The notes: generated from the sequence alone by a model not told the origin. 64,000 nucleotides of DNA from an uncultured Williamsia sp. (GCF_947494875.1 NZ_CANLWM010000009.1:1-64000); one strand, 5' to 3'; shown: positions 40,561-50,103, counted from the first letter of the stretch. Program-made: numbers and translations.

Positions 40561-41088
40561 ATGGCACATTCCGTCGAACTGCTCCCCGACAGCGACACCG
40601 AGCGTCGGATACGCGGCATCTGGGACGGGCTGGCCGACGCGGGTCTGCCCAGTCAGGCGTCGGTGACCGCGGACTCGAACCGACCGCACGTGACGCTCGT
40701 CGCGGCCCGGACGATCGACGACTCGACGGACCACGCCCTGCGCGGTCTCGCCGTCGACCGCCTTCCCCTTCCGGTCGAGCTGGGCGCGCCCGTGGTGTTC
40801 GGCGGACGCAGCGCGACCGTGGCGATCCTCGTGGTGCCCACCGCCGACCTGCTGTCCGTGCACTCCGCGGTGAGCGAGACGATCGGGGACTCCGCGGTGG
40901 ACCCGGTGGCGCACAGCGAGCCGGGCGGGTGGACGGCCCACGTCACCGTCGCCCGGCGCGTGCCGTTCGAGCAGCTGGCGGAGGTGCTGCGGGTCGTCAT
41001 CGACCACCGTGTCGACGGCACGATCCACCTCGACGGGCTCCGGCGCTGGGACTCCGACGCGCGATCGGTGACCGACCTCAGCAGGTGA
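40561..41088 (+). CDS. 2'-5' RNA ligase-like (2H phosphoesterase) protein
   Basis: A 175-residue 2H-superfamily protein. Two H-x-T/S-x motifs form the active site: RPHVTLVA near residue 42 and WTAHVTVAR near residue 124, at the usual separation. Members cut or join 2'-5' bonds or cyclic phosphates in RNA and nucleotides; the substrate cannot be told. It is transcribed divergently from the amino-acid transporter, and its stop abuts the polA stop without a gap. Confidence 0.85.
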   Translation: MAHSVELLPDSDTERRIRGIWDGLADAGLPSQASVTADSNRPHVTLVAARTIDDSTDHALRGLAVDRLPLPVELGAPVVFGGRSATVAILVVPTADLLSVHSAVSETIGDSAVDPVAHSEPGGWTAHVTVARRVPFEQLAEVLRVVIDHRVDGTIHLDGLRRWDSDARSVTDLSR

Positions 41089-43845
41089 TCAGTGCGCCGC
41101 CTCGTCCCAGGAGCGGCCGTAGCCGACCGAGACGTCGAGAGGGACCGACAGCTCGATCGCCCCGCCCATCGTGCGGCGCACGAGATCCTCGAGCTGGTCA
41201 CGCTCCCCCGGGGCCACCTCGAAGACGAGTTCGTCATGCACCTGCAGCAGCATCCGAGACCGCAGGCCGGTGTCGGCGAGCGAGCGCTGCACGTCGATCA
41301 TGGCGACCTTGATGATGTCGGCCGCGGTGCCCTGGATCGGTGCGTTCAACGCGGCACGCTCGGCGACGTCGCGGCGCTGCCGGTTGTCGCTGTTGAGGTC
41401 GGGCAGGTACCGGCGGCGGCCGAACAGCGTCGAGGTGTACTCGTTGCGGCGCGCCTCCTCGACCGTCTCGTGCAGGTAGTCGCGGACCCCGCCGAAGCGC
41501 GAGAAGTACGCGTCCATCTGTTCCTTGGCCTCGGTGGTGCTGATCTTGAGCTGTGCGGCGAGCCCGAACGCGCTGAGTCCGTAGGCCAGTCCGTACGACA
41601 TCGCCTTAACCCGTCGGCGCATGTCGACGGTGACCTCGTCGATGGGGACTCCGAACGCGCGCGAACCGACGAAGCTGTGCAGGTCCTCGCCGGTGTTGAA
41701 CGCCTCGATGAGTCCCGCGTCCTCCGACAGGTGCGCCATGATCCGCATCTCGATCTGGCTGTAGTCCGCGGTCATCAGACAGTCGAATGCGTCACCGGAC
41801 GGATCGGTCCCGACGACGAACCCCTTGCGGATGACGCGGCCCGCCTCCGTGCGCACGGGGATGTTCTGGAGGTTGGGTTCGGTCGACGAGAGCCGCCCGG
41901 TCGCGGCGATCGTCTGGTTGAAGGTGGTGTGGATCCGACCGTCGTCCGAGACGGACTTGAGCAGCCCGTCGACGGTGACCTTCAGCCGCGTCGCGTCCCG
42001 GTGTTCGAGCAGGTGCTCGAGGAACGGGTGCTGTGTCTTCTCGTACAGGCTCGCGAGGGCGTCCGCATCGGTGGTGTAACCGGTCTTGGTCCGCTTGGTC
42101 TTCGGCATCTCGAGCTTCTCGAAGAGGACCGTCTGCAACTGCTTGGGCGACCCGAGGTTGATCTGCTCCCCGATGACCGCGTAGGCGGCGTCGGCGGCGG
42201 TGCGGATGCGGTCGGCGAAACCCTGACCGAGGGCCTCGAGGTGCGCGGTGTCGACCGCGATCCCGGCCGCCTCGATCTCGGCGAGCACCATGAGCAGCGG
42301 CAGCTCCATCTCGGTGAGCAGCGACAGCGAGTCGATCGTCTGGAGCTCGGCGTCGAGGGTGGCCGCGAGCTCGTGCACCGCCTGCGCGGCGATCATGTGC
42401 TGCTCGGCGGCGTGCGCCTCCTCGGCCTCACCGTCGAGGAGGGACATCTGTCCGTCGTCGGGGGCGTCGTCCGACCGCAGCTCGCGCCGCAGGTAGCGCA
42501 GGGCCAGGTCGTCGAGATTGAACGATCGCTGGCCCGGGCGCACCAGGTAGGCGGCGAGGGAGGTGTCGCTCGTGACACCGGCCAGCGGCCAGCCCCGACC
42601 CCGCAGCGCGTGGAACGCCCATTTCGCCTCGTGGACGGCCTTCGCGACATCGGCGTCGCCGAGCCAGTCCACCAGCGCCGACTCGTCGTCGGGGTCGAGC
42701 ACGGCGGTGTCGAGCCAGGCGGCGTGCCCGTCCTCGGCGGCCAGCGCGATCCCCTCGGTGTCGGAACCGAACACGCGTTGCGGACCGACCACGCCCAGGG
42801 CGGTCCGCCCGGTGCGGGTGTGGTCGTCGAGCCAGGTGCGGACCGAGCCCGGGGCGAGGATCTCGCCGTTGACCTCGAAGCCGGCCTCGGCCTCGGGCTC
42901 CACCGAGCTCAGTGTCGAGAACAGCCGGTCCCGCAGCACACGGAACTCGAGGTCGTCGAAGAGCTGGTGGATGCGGTCGCGGTCCCACGGCTTGAGCGCC
43001 AGGTCCTCGGGACCCAGCGGCAGGTCGACGTCACGCACGAGCTCGGTGAGCCGACGGTTCATCAGCACCGACGAGAGGTTCTCTCGTAGGGCGTCGCCCA
43101 CCTTGCCCTTCACCTGATCGACGTCGTGGACGAGCGCCTCCAGCGACCCGTGCTCGCGGATCCACTTCGCGGCGGTCTTCTCCCCCACGCCCGGGATGCC
43201 GGGCAGGTTGTCGCTGGGGTCGCCGCGCAGCGCGGCGTAGTCGGGGTACTGCGTCGGCGTGAGGCCGTACTTGGCGTCGACCTCCTCCGGGGTGAACCGG
43301 GTGAGGTCGGAGACGCCCTTGCGCGGGTAGAGCACGGTGGTGTGGTCGTCGACGAGTTGCAGGGCGTCGCGGTCGCCGGTGACCGCGAGCACGCGGAACC
43401 CCTGTGCACGCGCCTGGGTGGTGAGCGTGGCGATGATGTCGTCGGCCTCGTAGCCCTCGATCGCGAGGACCGGGATGCCCATCGCCGCGAGCACGTCCTT
43501 GGTGAGGTCCACCTGACCGGCGAACTCGTCCGGCGACTTCGACCGCTGCGCCTTGTACTCGGAGAACATCTCGGCGCGGAACGTCTTGCGGGACACGTCG
43601 AACGCGGCCGCGATGTGCGTCGGCTGCTCGTCGCGCAAGAGGTTGATGAGCATCGAGGTGAACCCGTAGACGGCGTTCGTCGTCTGACCCGAGGCGGTCT
43701 TGAAGTTCTCCGCGGGCAGGGCGAAGAACGCCCGGTAGGCCAGCGAGTGCCCGTCGAGCAACATCAGCGTCGGAGCCGAGCCCTTCGCGGACGACGACCC
43801 CTTGGCGGGGCCGGTGCGGGTCGCGGACGTCGAGGCGGGAGTCAC
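41089..43845 (-). CDS. polA: DNA polymerase I
   Basis: A 918-residue family A polymerase for repair and Okazaki-fragment processing. Residues about 25-310 are the 5'-3' exonuclease (LLDGHSLAYRAFFALP, GYEADDIIATL, RGDPSDNLPGIPGVGEKTAAK). The middle 3'-5' exonuclease-like domain lacks the usual DED catalytic set, as in mycobacteria. The polymerase has motif A DYSQIEMRIMAHLS, motif B RRRVKAMSYGLAYGLS and motif C QVHDELVFE. The GTG start at 43845 lies eight bases after TAGACT, so the message may be almost leaderless. A low-complexity Ser/Thr/Lys N-terminus of 25 residues precedes the exonuclease. Confidence 0.96.
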   Translation of the reverse strand: MTPASTSATRTGPAKGSSSAKGSAPTLMLLDGHSLAYRAFFALPAENFKTASGQTTNAVYGFTSMLINLLRDEQPTHIAAAFDVSRKTFRAEMFSEYKAQRSKSPDEFAGQVDLTKDVLAAMGIPVLAIEGYEADDIIATLTTQARAQGFRVLAVTGDRDALQLVDDHTTVLYPRKGVSDLTRFTPEEVDAKYGLTPTQYPDYAALRGDPSDNLPGIPGVGEKTAAKWIREHGSLEALVHDVDQVKGKVGDALRENLSSVLMNRRLTELVRDVDLPLGPEDLALKPWDRDRIHQLFDDLEFRVLRDRLFSTLSSVEPEAEAGFEVNGEILAPGSVRTWLDDHTRTGRTALGVVGPQRVFGSDTEGIALAAEDGHAAWLDTAVLDPDDESALVDWLGDADVAKAVHEAKWAFHALRGRGWPLAGVTSDTSLAAYLVRPGQRSFNLDDLALRYLRRELRSDDAPDDGQMSLLDGEAEEAHAAEQHMIAAQAVHELAATLDAELQTIDSLSLLTEMELPLLMVLAEIEAAGIAVDTAHLEALGQGFADRIRTAADAAYAVIGEQINLGSPKQLQTVLFEKLEMPKTKRTKTGYTTDADALASLYEKTQHPFLEHLLEHRDATRLKVTVDGLLKSVSDDGRIHTTFNQTIAATGRLSSTEPNLQNIPVRTEAGRVIRKGFVVGTDPSGDAFDCLMTADYSQIEMRIMAHLSEDAGLIEAFNTGEDLHSFVGSRAFGVPIDEVTVDMRRRVKAMSYGLAYGLSAFGLAAQLKISTTEAKEQMDAYFSRFGGVRDYLHETVEEARRNEYTSTLFGRRRYLPDLNSDNRQRRDVAERAALNAPIQGTAADIIKVAMIDVQRSLADTGLRSRMLLQVHDELVFEVAPGERDQLEDLVRRTMGGAIELSVPLDVSVGYGRSWDEAAH

Positions 43846-43896
43846 GCCCCCGAGTCTAGGGAGCGCACCCGACAGGCGAGGCGGGCGTGGGGGAAG

Positions 43897-44643
43897 TCAG
43901 GCGACGCCGAGGTAGGCGTTGCGGATCGAGTCGTCGGCGAGCAGCTCCGCACCGGTCCCCGACTTCGTGATCTCACCCGTCTCCAGCACGTACCCGCGGT
44001 CGGCGCGTTTGAGCGCCTGGTGGGCGTTCTGCTCGACGAGCAGGATGGTGGTGCCCGCGGCGTTGATCTCGCCGATGATGTCGAAGATCTGCGCGATGAC
44101 CATCGGCGCGAGGCCCATCGACGGCTCGTCGAGCAGCAGCAGGGTGGGACGGGCCATCATCGCGCGCCCGATCGCCAGCATCTGCTGTTCACCGCCGGAC
44201 ATGGTGCCGCCGAGCTGCGAGCGTCGTTCGGCCAGTCGCGGGAACAGTTCGAACACCCGGTCGCGCGTCTGTGCGTACTCCGCCTTGGACTCGAACTTCC
44301 GCCCGTAGCAACCCATGTCGAGGTTCTCGACGACCGTCATCCCGGGGAAGATGCGTCGCCCCTCGGGAACCTGCACCACACCCATCGCGACCCGCTTGTG
44401 GGCGGGCATCCGTGTGATGTCGGTGCCGAGGAACTCGATGCGTCCCGTCGACAGCGGCCGGAGCCCGGACAGTCCGCGCATCGTCGTCGACTTGCCCGCG
44501 CCGTTCGCGCCGAGCAGGGACACCAGTTCGCCCGACCTGACGGTCAGCGACAGGTTGCGGATGGCCTGGATGCGACCGTAGGACACCGACATGTCCTCGA
44601 TGCGCAGGACGACCTCGCGCTCGGTCCCGGTCTGCTCAGTCAT
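43897..44643 (-). CDS. livF: branched-chain amino-acid ABC transporter ATPase LivF
   Basis: A 248-residue ATPase of the LIV family. Walker A is GANGAGKSTTMRGL, the Q-loop is VVQVPEGRRIFPGMTV (diagnostic of LivF), the signature is MSGGEQQMLAIGRAMM and Walker B is LLLLDEPSMGLAP. The ATG at 44643 is chosen over an upstream in-frame start because homology begins here. It overlaps the livG end by eight bases and is the last gene of the five-gene cluster. polA follows 51 bases on, same strand. Confidence 0.94.
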   Translation of the reverse strand: MTEQTGTEREVVLRIEDMSVSYGRIQAIRNLSLTVRSGELVSLLGANGAGKSTTMRGLSGLRPLSTGRIEFLGTDITRMPAHKRVAMGVVQVPEGRRIFPGMTVVENLDMGCYGRKFESKAEYAQTRDRVFELFPRLAERRSQLGGTMSGGEQQMLAIGRAMMARPTLLLLDEPSMGLAPMVIAQIFDIIGEINAAGTTILLVEQNAHQALKRADRGYVLETGEITKSGTGAELLADDSIRNAYLGVA

Positions 44644-45631
44644 CGGCGTGCTCCTCGGACTCGTCGGGGACACCGAGGTAGGCGGCGACCACACGAGGGT
44701 CGTCGCGGACCTGCTGTGGGGTGCCCTCGGCGATCTTGCGACCGAACTCCAGCACCACGATGCGTTCGGTGACCCCCATGACCAGCTTCATGTCGTGCTC
44801 GATGAGCAGCACGGTGAACCCGTCGTCGCGGACCTTCTGGATCAGCTCCATCAGCGCGACCTTCTCGCTGGGGTTGAACCCGGCGGCCGGCTCGTCGAGA
44901 CACAGCAGCTTCGGTTCGGTGGCCAACGCGCGGGCGATCTCGAGACGTCGCTGGTCGCCGTAGGGCAAATTACGGGCCTTCTCCGCGGCCCGCGCACCGA
45001 TCCCGACGAACTCGAGCAGTGCCATCCCGCGGTCCACGGCGTCGCGCTCCTCGCGCTGGTGCCGCGGCAGCCGGAGCGCCGCGCCGAGCACCGAGGTGCG
45101 GTGCCGCGCATCGGTTCCCACGACGACGTTCTCCAGCGCCGTCATCTCCCCGAAGAGTCGGACGTTCTGGAACGTGCGGGCGATGCCGCGACGGGTGATC
45201 TCGTGACGCTTTACCCGCTTCAGCGGACGGCCGTCGAAGGTCACCGATCCCGCAGACGGCTCGTAGACGCCGGTGATGGCGTTGAAGCAGGTGGTCTTGC
45301 CGGCGCCGTTCGGGCCGATGAGCCCGAAGATGTCACCACGGTTGATCGTGAAGCTGACGTCGTCGAGGGCGGTCACACCGCCGAACCGCACGGTGAGGCC
45401 GGAGACCTCGAGCAACGGCTCGCCCACCTTCGCGCCGATGTCGCGGCTCGGGGCGACGACGTCGGCGACGAAGTCCGGGTCGGCGAGATCGGGGTTGACG
45501 TCGGTCGGGTCGACCACCGTCGTCGAGGCCGGGTCGGCGAGGACCGCCTGCACCTCGTCAGCCGGTGTCGGGTCGGCGGGACGACCCGCGTCGTCGGCCC
45601 TGTGTTCGTCGGCCCTGTGGTCGCCGGTCAC
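44636..45631 (-). CDS. livG: branched-chain amino-acid ABC transporter ATPase LivG, long N-terminus
   Basis: A 331-residue ATPase: Walker A GPNGAGKTT, LivG-type Q-loop GIARTFQNVRLFGEMTALENV, signature LPYGDQRRLEIARAL, Walker B LLCLDEPAAGFNPSE. The conserved domain starts only at about residue 73 (LLEVSGLTVRFGG). The first 70 residues are Asp/Ala/Pro-rich and probably disordered, about 60 longer than usual LivG. The GTG start is supported by the GTGA overlap with livM, but an internal start cannot be excluded. Confidence 0.93.
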   Translation of the reverse strand: MTGDHRADEHRADDAGRPADPTPADEVQAVLADPASTTVVDPTDVNPDLADPDFVADVVAPSRDIGAKVGEPLLEVSGLTVRFGGVTALDDVSFTINRGDIFGLIGPNGAGKTTCFNAITGVYEPSAGSVTFDGRPLKRVKRHEITRRGIARTFQNVRLFGEMTALENVVVGTDARHRTSVLGAALRLPRHQREERDAVDRGMALLEFVGIGARAAEKARNLPYGDQRRLEIARALATEPKLLCLDEPAAGFNPSEKVALMELIQKVRDDGFTVLLIEHDMKLVMGVTERIVVLEFGRKIAEGTPQQVRDDPRVVAAYLGVPDESEEHADD

Positions 45632-46842
45632 GACTTCGCCTCCACCACGGGTGCATCGGCCCGCCGCGCGCGCACCGGCGAGGTCACCGCCGCATAGACC
45701 TGCCTGCCGTAGGCCAACAGTCGGGCACGGGCGGGGAACATGCCCTGCGGCCGGAAGATCATGAGCGCCACCAGCGCCACGCCGAAGAACAGGTACTTGA
45801 AGTCACCGAGGGACTGGTCACCCACCTCGATGCCCTGCACCCGCGCGGGGAGGTACACGATGATGAACGCCCCGACGATGACGCCGAGCTTGTTGCCCTG
45901 ACCGCCGACGACGACGGCGCACAGGAACAGCATCGAGTTGATGACCGTGAAACCCTTCGGGTCCACGTACTGCACCTGTCCCGCGTACAACGCGCCCGAC
46001 AGCCCGCCGATCCCGGCCCCGATCACGAACGCCCACAGCTTGAACCGGAACGTGGGCACACCCATGATCTCGGCGACGTCCTCGTCCTCACGGATCGCGA
46101 TCCAGGACCGGCCGACACGGCTGCGCTCGAGGTTGCCGACGAAGAACAGCACCGCGATCACCAGGACGAGTCCCAGCCAGAACCACCACACGCCGAAGTT
46201 CAGCGTGCCGGAGTTGTTGCCGGAGGAGAAGACGCCGTCGGGGTTCTGCGCAGACCGTCCGATCTCGGGGAACAGCACGTTCTGCAGACCCGCCGCGCCG
46301 TTGGTGACGTCGGTGAGGTTGTCGGCGAGCAGCCGGACGATCTCGCCGAACCCGAGGGTGACGATGGCGAGGTAGTCACCGCGCAGTCGCAGTGTGGGTG
46401 TGCCGAGGACAACTCCGGTGAGCCCGGTCAGCACGATCGCCAGCGGCACGCACGCCAACCACGCCCAGGGCCCGGAGAAGAACCCGTGGTCGCTCGAGTT
46501 CCACACCGGGCTCGCCGGCGAGGTGAACATGGCGACGACGTAGGCACCGACGGCGTAGAAGCCGACGTAGCCCAGGTCGAGCAGTCCCGTCTGCCCCACC
46601 ACGACGTTGAGGCCGATCGCGATGAGCGCGATCATCGCGAACTGCGCCATCATGCCGCCGAAGTCGACCGCCGTCGTGCTGATGATCGGCGGCTTGATCA
46701 CCGGGAGCAGCGCGATGATCAGCACCGCGGGCACCCCGATCGCCCACTGCTGCGGGCGGGGCAGGTTGTTCCACCAGAACCGGATGCGGTCGCCGAGTCC
46801 CCGGCCACGCTCGGGTGTGGATGTGTCCGTCGTGGCGCTCAT
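45628..46842 (-). CDS. livM: branched-chain amino-acid ABC transporter permease LivM
   Basis: A 404-residue membrane protein with about nine to ten helices. LivM markers are GLNVVVGQTGLLDLGYVGFYAVGAY, TPTLRLRGDYLAIVTLGFGEIVRL and GRSWIAIREDEDVAEIMGV (the ATPase-contact loop). The ATG at 46842 overlaps the livH stop (ATGA). It pairs with LivH to form the translocation path. Confidence 0.94.
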   Translation of the reverse strand: MSATTDTSTPERGRGLGDRIRFWWNNLPRPQQWAIGVPAVLIIALLPVIKPPIISTTAVDFGGMMAQFAMIALIAIGLNVVVGQTGLLDLGYVGFYAVGAYVVAMFTSPASPVWNSSDHGFFSGPWAWLACVPLAIVLTGLTGVVLGTPTLRLRGDYLAIVTLGFGEIVRLLADNLTDVTNGAAGLQNVLFPEIGRSAQNPDGVFSSGNNSGTLNFGVWWFWLGLVLVIAVLFFVGNLERSRVGRSWIAIREDEDVAEIMGVPTFRFKLWAFVIGAGIGGLSGALYAGQVQYVDPKGFTVINSMLFLCAVVVGGQGNKLGVIVGAFIIVYLPARVQGIEVGDQSLGDFKYLFFGVALVALMIFRPQGMFPARARLLAYGRQVYAAVTSPVRARRADAPVVEAKS

Positions 46843-47873
46843 ACGCGGGCCCTCGTCAGCTTCTCGCCCAGGATGCCGGTGGGCCGGATCATCAGCACCA
46901 GGATCAGCAGCACGAACGCCACCACGTCCTTCCACTGGTTGCCGAACACGACCGAACCGTAGTTCTCCATCACGCCCAGCAACAGGCCGCCGAGCAGCGC
47001 GCCGCGGATGTTGCCGATGCCCCCGAGCACCGCGGCGGAGAACGCCTTGATGCCGAGGATGAAACCGCCGTTGTAGACGATGCCGGTCGGCACGCGCAGC
47101 GTGTACAGCAACGCGGCGGCGCCGGCGAGGAGTCCACCGATGAGGAACGTCAGCATGATCACGCGCTCGCGGGAGACGCCCATGAGTGTCGCGGCCTCGG
47201 GATCCTGTGCGACGGAACGGATCCCGCGACCGAGCTTCGTCCGGTTGATCAGGGTGTCGGCCAGGAAGGTCAACACCAGCGCGCTGCCGATGATGATCAG
47301 CGTCAGGTTGAACACCGACGCGTCGAAGAGCTCGAAGAGCTTCTTCTGCTCGACGAGGCGGATGCCGGGTTGCGCGGTCGACCCGCCCAGCGGCGGATCA
47401 CCGCCGAACTTCGGCAGGACGTAGTGCACGAACTCCTGCAGCACGAACGACATGCCGATGGCCGTGATGAGGAACGTCAGCGGCTTGGCCCCGCGCTTTC
47501 GGAGCGGCCGGTACGCCACACGTTCCAGACCGACGGCGGTGACGCCGGAGACCGCCATGCCGAACAGGCACGCGATCACGAGGTACACCAGCGTCATCGC
47601 CGTGCCCTCTGCGTAGGCGTTGCCCGACGGCGTGAAGCCGAGGAGCAGCAGCGCCACGTACTGACCGAACATGCCCACCATGAAGACCTCGGAGTGGGCG
47701 AAGTTGATCAGCTTGAGGACGCCGTAGACGAGTGTGTACCCGACCGCCACCAGGGCGTAGATCGCGCCGTACGTCAGACCCTCGACGGTCAGTGTCCAGA
47801 AGCTGTCGTAGAGCGACTTGAGGTCGAAGTCGACGGTCGAGGCGAGGACCATCCCGTCGGCCAGTGCGTGCAT
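46839..47873 (-). CDS. livH: branched-chain amino-acid ABC transporter permease LivH
   Basis: A 344-residue permease with about eight helices. The LivH patterns are LTYGAIYALVAVGYTLVYGVLKLINFAH near residue 33 and GRGIRSVAQDPEAATLMGVSRERVI, the coupling loop. An unusual hydrophilic segment (about 157-180) lies between helices. It starts 95 bases after the binding-protein gene, with a strong hairpin in that gap, so it may be expressed less than the binding protein. Confidence 0.93.
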   Translation of the reverse strand: MHALADGMVLASTVDFDLKSLYDSFWTLTVEGLTYGAIYALVAVGYTLVYGVLKLINFAHSEVFMVGMFGQYVALLLLGFTPSGNAYAEGTAMTLVYLVIACLFGMAVSGVTAVGLERVAYRPLRKRGAKPLTFLITAIGMSFVLQEFVHYVLPKFGGDPPLGGSTAQPGIRLVEQKKLFELFDASVFNLTLIIIGSALVLTFLADTLINRTKLGRGIRSVAQDPEAATLMGVSRERVIMLTFLIGGLLAGAAALLYTLRVPTGIVYNGGFILGIKAFSAAVLGGIGNIRGALLGGLLLGVMENYGSVVFGNQWKDVVAFVLLILVLMIRPTGILGEKLTRARV

Positions 47874-47924
47874 CGCTGTGGTTCCCTCCCGGCCGACACG
47901 GCCGCGCAGACCCGATCACACGAC

Positions 47925-47955
47925 GATGCGCCCGGACCCGGGGTCCGGGCGCATC
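47925..47955 (-). terminator. hairpin between binding-protein gene and livH
   Basis: A perfect inverted repeat of 15 bases, GATGCGCCCGGACCC against GGGTCCGGGCGCATC, with one central base (practically a 13-bp stem with a five-base loop), 14 bases after the binding-protein stop. It has no U-tract. Such hairpins stabilise the upstream mRNA and cut read-through, giving more binding protein than permease. Confidence 0.5.
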
Positions 47956-47968
47956 GACCGGCGTGTGA

Positions 47969-49198
47969 CTACTTGACGTCGTACATCCAGATCAGCGAGC
48001 TGGTGAGCTCACCGTCCGACGTCCACTTGTAGGTGCGGGCGAGACCCTGACCGTCGTAGTTGCGCACGTACTCCAGCAGCTTCGGACGGGTGGTGTTGCC
48101 GGCACCGATGCCGCGCATGAGGATCGTCGCGAGGTCGTAGGCCTCGACGGAGTAGACGCCCGGGTCCTGGTTGAACTCGGTCTTGTACGCCGCCTTGAAG
48201 GCCTCCGGGGCGGGACCACACGGGCACGACAGGTCGGCACCCTTGGCGGCCGACCCGGCCTGCGAGACGAACTGCGGATCGTTCACGCCGTCACCGGACA
48301 CGAACGTCGCGTCGACGCCGGCGTTCTTCATCTGCTGCACCAGCGGTGCGGCCTCGGCGTAGTAGCCGGCGTAGAACACCGCGTCCGGCTTGGCCGCGGT
48401 GACCTTGGTGATGATGGCCGAGAAGTCGCGGTCCTTGGTCTTGACGTCGCCGTTGCACGAGCTGTCGTTGGCGGAGCCCAGGCCGGTGGTGATGGCCCGG
48501 GCAAGGCCGGCTGCGTACTCGCTGTCGTCCTTGATGACGCAGACCTTCGTGAAGCCGAGCTTGCCGGTCATGTACTTCGCGACCGCCGGACCCTGCACGT
48601 CGTCGTTGGCGAGGCCGCGGAAGAACGTCTTCCACCCGTTGCTCGCGAGCGCCGGGTTGGTGGCCGACGCGGTGGTCGCGACGAGTCCGGCCTGGTTGAA
48701 CACGCCGCCGGTCGCCTTGGTCTCACCCGAGAACGCCGGGCCGATGAGACCGATGATCGACTGGTCGTTGGTGATCTGCGGGGCCACCTGGCTGGCCTTC
48801 TGTGGGTCACCCTCGGTGTCGAACGTCTTGAGGGTGATCTGGCAGCCGGCGTTGGCCTTGTTGTGCTGGTCGACGGCGAGCTGCGCGCCGTCGCGGATGT
48901 TGATGCCCAGCGCCGCGTTGTCACCGGTCAGAGCGCCGGCCATCGCGATCGTGGAGGCGGGGCAGGTGGCCTTGCCGTCGCCGGCGGGCAGGATCGCCGA
49001 CGACTCGTTGCCCGAGGGGACCTCCTTGCCCGAGGTGTCGATCTGGGCGATCGGGGCGATGGTCACGCCGGACGACGACGACGCCGATCCGGAGGATCCA
49101 CCCTCCGACCCACCCGAACTCTTGCTGCCACAGGCCGACACGGTCAGCACGGCGGCCATCGCGACCGCGAACGCTCCCACCGTCACCCGACGATTCAT
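47969..49198 (-). CDS. livJ: branched-chain amino-acid ABC transporter substrate-binding lipoprotein
   Basis: A 409-residue periplasmic-type binding protein of the LivJ/leucine-binding family. A signal peptide ends in lipobox LTVSAC (cysteine near residue 23), followed by a Ser/Gly linker. Fold markers are MAGALTGDNAALGINIRDGAQLAVDQ, IGLIGPAFSGET and VYSVEAYDLATILM. The ATG at 49198 has GGAGGA eight bases before it. It is the first gene of the liv cluster. The roughly 225 bases before it hold a -10-like TAAGTT (49275-49280, minus) and a hairpin with arms GTCAGCG/CGCTGAC. Confidence 0.93.
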   Translation of the reverse strand: MNRRVTVGAFAVAMAAVLTVSACGSKSSGGSEGGSSGSASSSSGVTIAPIAQIDTSGKEVPSGNESSAILPAGDGKATCPASTIAMAGALTGDNAALGINIRDGAQLAVDQHNKANAGCQITLKTFDTEGDPQKASQVAPQITNDQSIIGLIGPAFSGETKATGGVFNQAGLVATTASATNPALASNGWKTFFRGLANDDVQGPAVAKYMTGKLGFTKVCVIKDDSEYAAGLARAITTGLGSANDSSCNGDVKTKDRDFSAIITKVTAAKPDAVFYAGYYAEAAPLVQQMKNAGVDATFVSGDGVNDPQFVSQAGSAAKGADLSCPCGPAPEAFKAAYKTEFNQDPGVYSVEAYDLATILMRGIGAGNTTRPKLLEYVRNYDGQGLARTYKWTSDGELTSSLIWMYDVK

Positions 49199-49425
49199 CT
49201 GGTCATTCCTCCGATCGGCGGCGAGAAGTCTCCGCACGAGGTCCGTCAGCGACTGCCGCTGACGCTGCTGAGAGAACTTAGCCCCGATCGCCTGCGTTCG
49301 CGCGACATCGGCGTCATTCGCCGACTCGTGTCCCCCGCGACGGCCGGAATGTGGCAATCGTGTTGCGGCAGTGTGTCGTTCAGGCCCAGAATTCGTTAGC
49401 CCGGCTCAACGATGTCGGCCTGCGA

Positions 49426-50103
49426 TCAGTCCTTGCCGTCCCCGAGCGTCTCCACGACGACCTCCGCCACGGCCTTCATCGTCGTGCGGCGATCCATCGC
49501 GGCACGCTGGATCCACTTGAAAGCCTCAGGCTCGGACAATGATTGACTGGACATCAGCAATCCTTTGGCGCGCTCGACGAGCTTGCGCGTCGCGAGACGG
49601 TCGTTCATGTCGGCGATCTCGCGTTCCAGCGTCGTCAGCTCGGTGTAGCGCGAGACGGCGACCTCGATGGCCGGCACGAGGTCGGCCTTGCTGAAGGGCT
49701 TGACGAGATAGGCCATGGCGCCCGCGTCGCGCGCCTTCTCCACGAAGTCCCGCTGGGAGAAGGCGGTCAGCATGACGACCGGGGCCAGCCGCTTGCGGGC
49801 GATCTCGCCCGCGGCGTCGATCCCGTCGCGGACGGGCATCTTCACGTCCATGATCACCAGGTCGGGTGACAGGGATTCGGTGAGGCCGACGGCCACCTGT
49901 CCGTTCGGGGCCTCCCCGACGACGTCGTAGCCCTCCTCCCGCAGCATCTCGGTGAGATCCATGCGGATGAGGGAGTCGTCCTCGGCGACCAGCACACGTC
50001 GCGGCGCCGGCGTCGGGTCCGCGGCGGGCTCCTCGGGGGCGGGGGAACGCTGCGGTGCGGGGCGCTGCGGCGGGACCGACGATGGGGACGGTGCGGGCGT
50101 CAC
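49426..50103 (-). CDS. pdtaR: ANTAR-domain response regulator PdtaR
   Basis: A 225-residue two-component regulator acting on RNA as an antiterminator. Residues about 36-150 are the receiver (RRVLVAEDDSLIRMDL, phospho-acceptor Asp in LVIMDVKMP, switch residues MLTAFS and YLVKPFS). The C-terminus is the ANTAR RNA-binding domain (RKLVERAKGLLMSSQSLSEPEAFKWIQRAAMDRR). It is closely similar to M. tuberculosis Rv1626, whose kinase is PdtaS, not encoded in the window. I start it at the GTG at 50103, with GGAGG five bases upstream. The first 35 residues are Pro/Ala-rich. Confidence 0.93.
   Translation of the reverse strand: MTPAPSPSSVPPQRPAPQRSPAPEEPAADPTPAPRRVLVAEDDSLIRMDLTEMLREEGYDVVGEAPNGQVAVGLTESLSPDLVIMDVKMPVRDGIDAAGEIARKRLAPVVMLTAFSQRDFVEKARDAGAMAYLVKPFSKADLVPAIEVAVSRYTELTTLEREIADMNDRLATRKLVERAKGLLMSSQSLSEPEAFKWIQRAAMDRRTTMKAVAEVVVETLGDGKD

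Noticed and set aside
49199-49268. ANTAR dual-hexaloop target in the livJ leader
   Set aside because: One stem-loop is visible but with a five-base loop and no paired second hexaloop.
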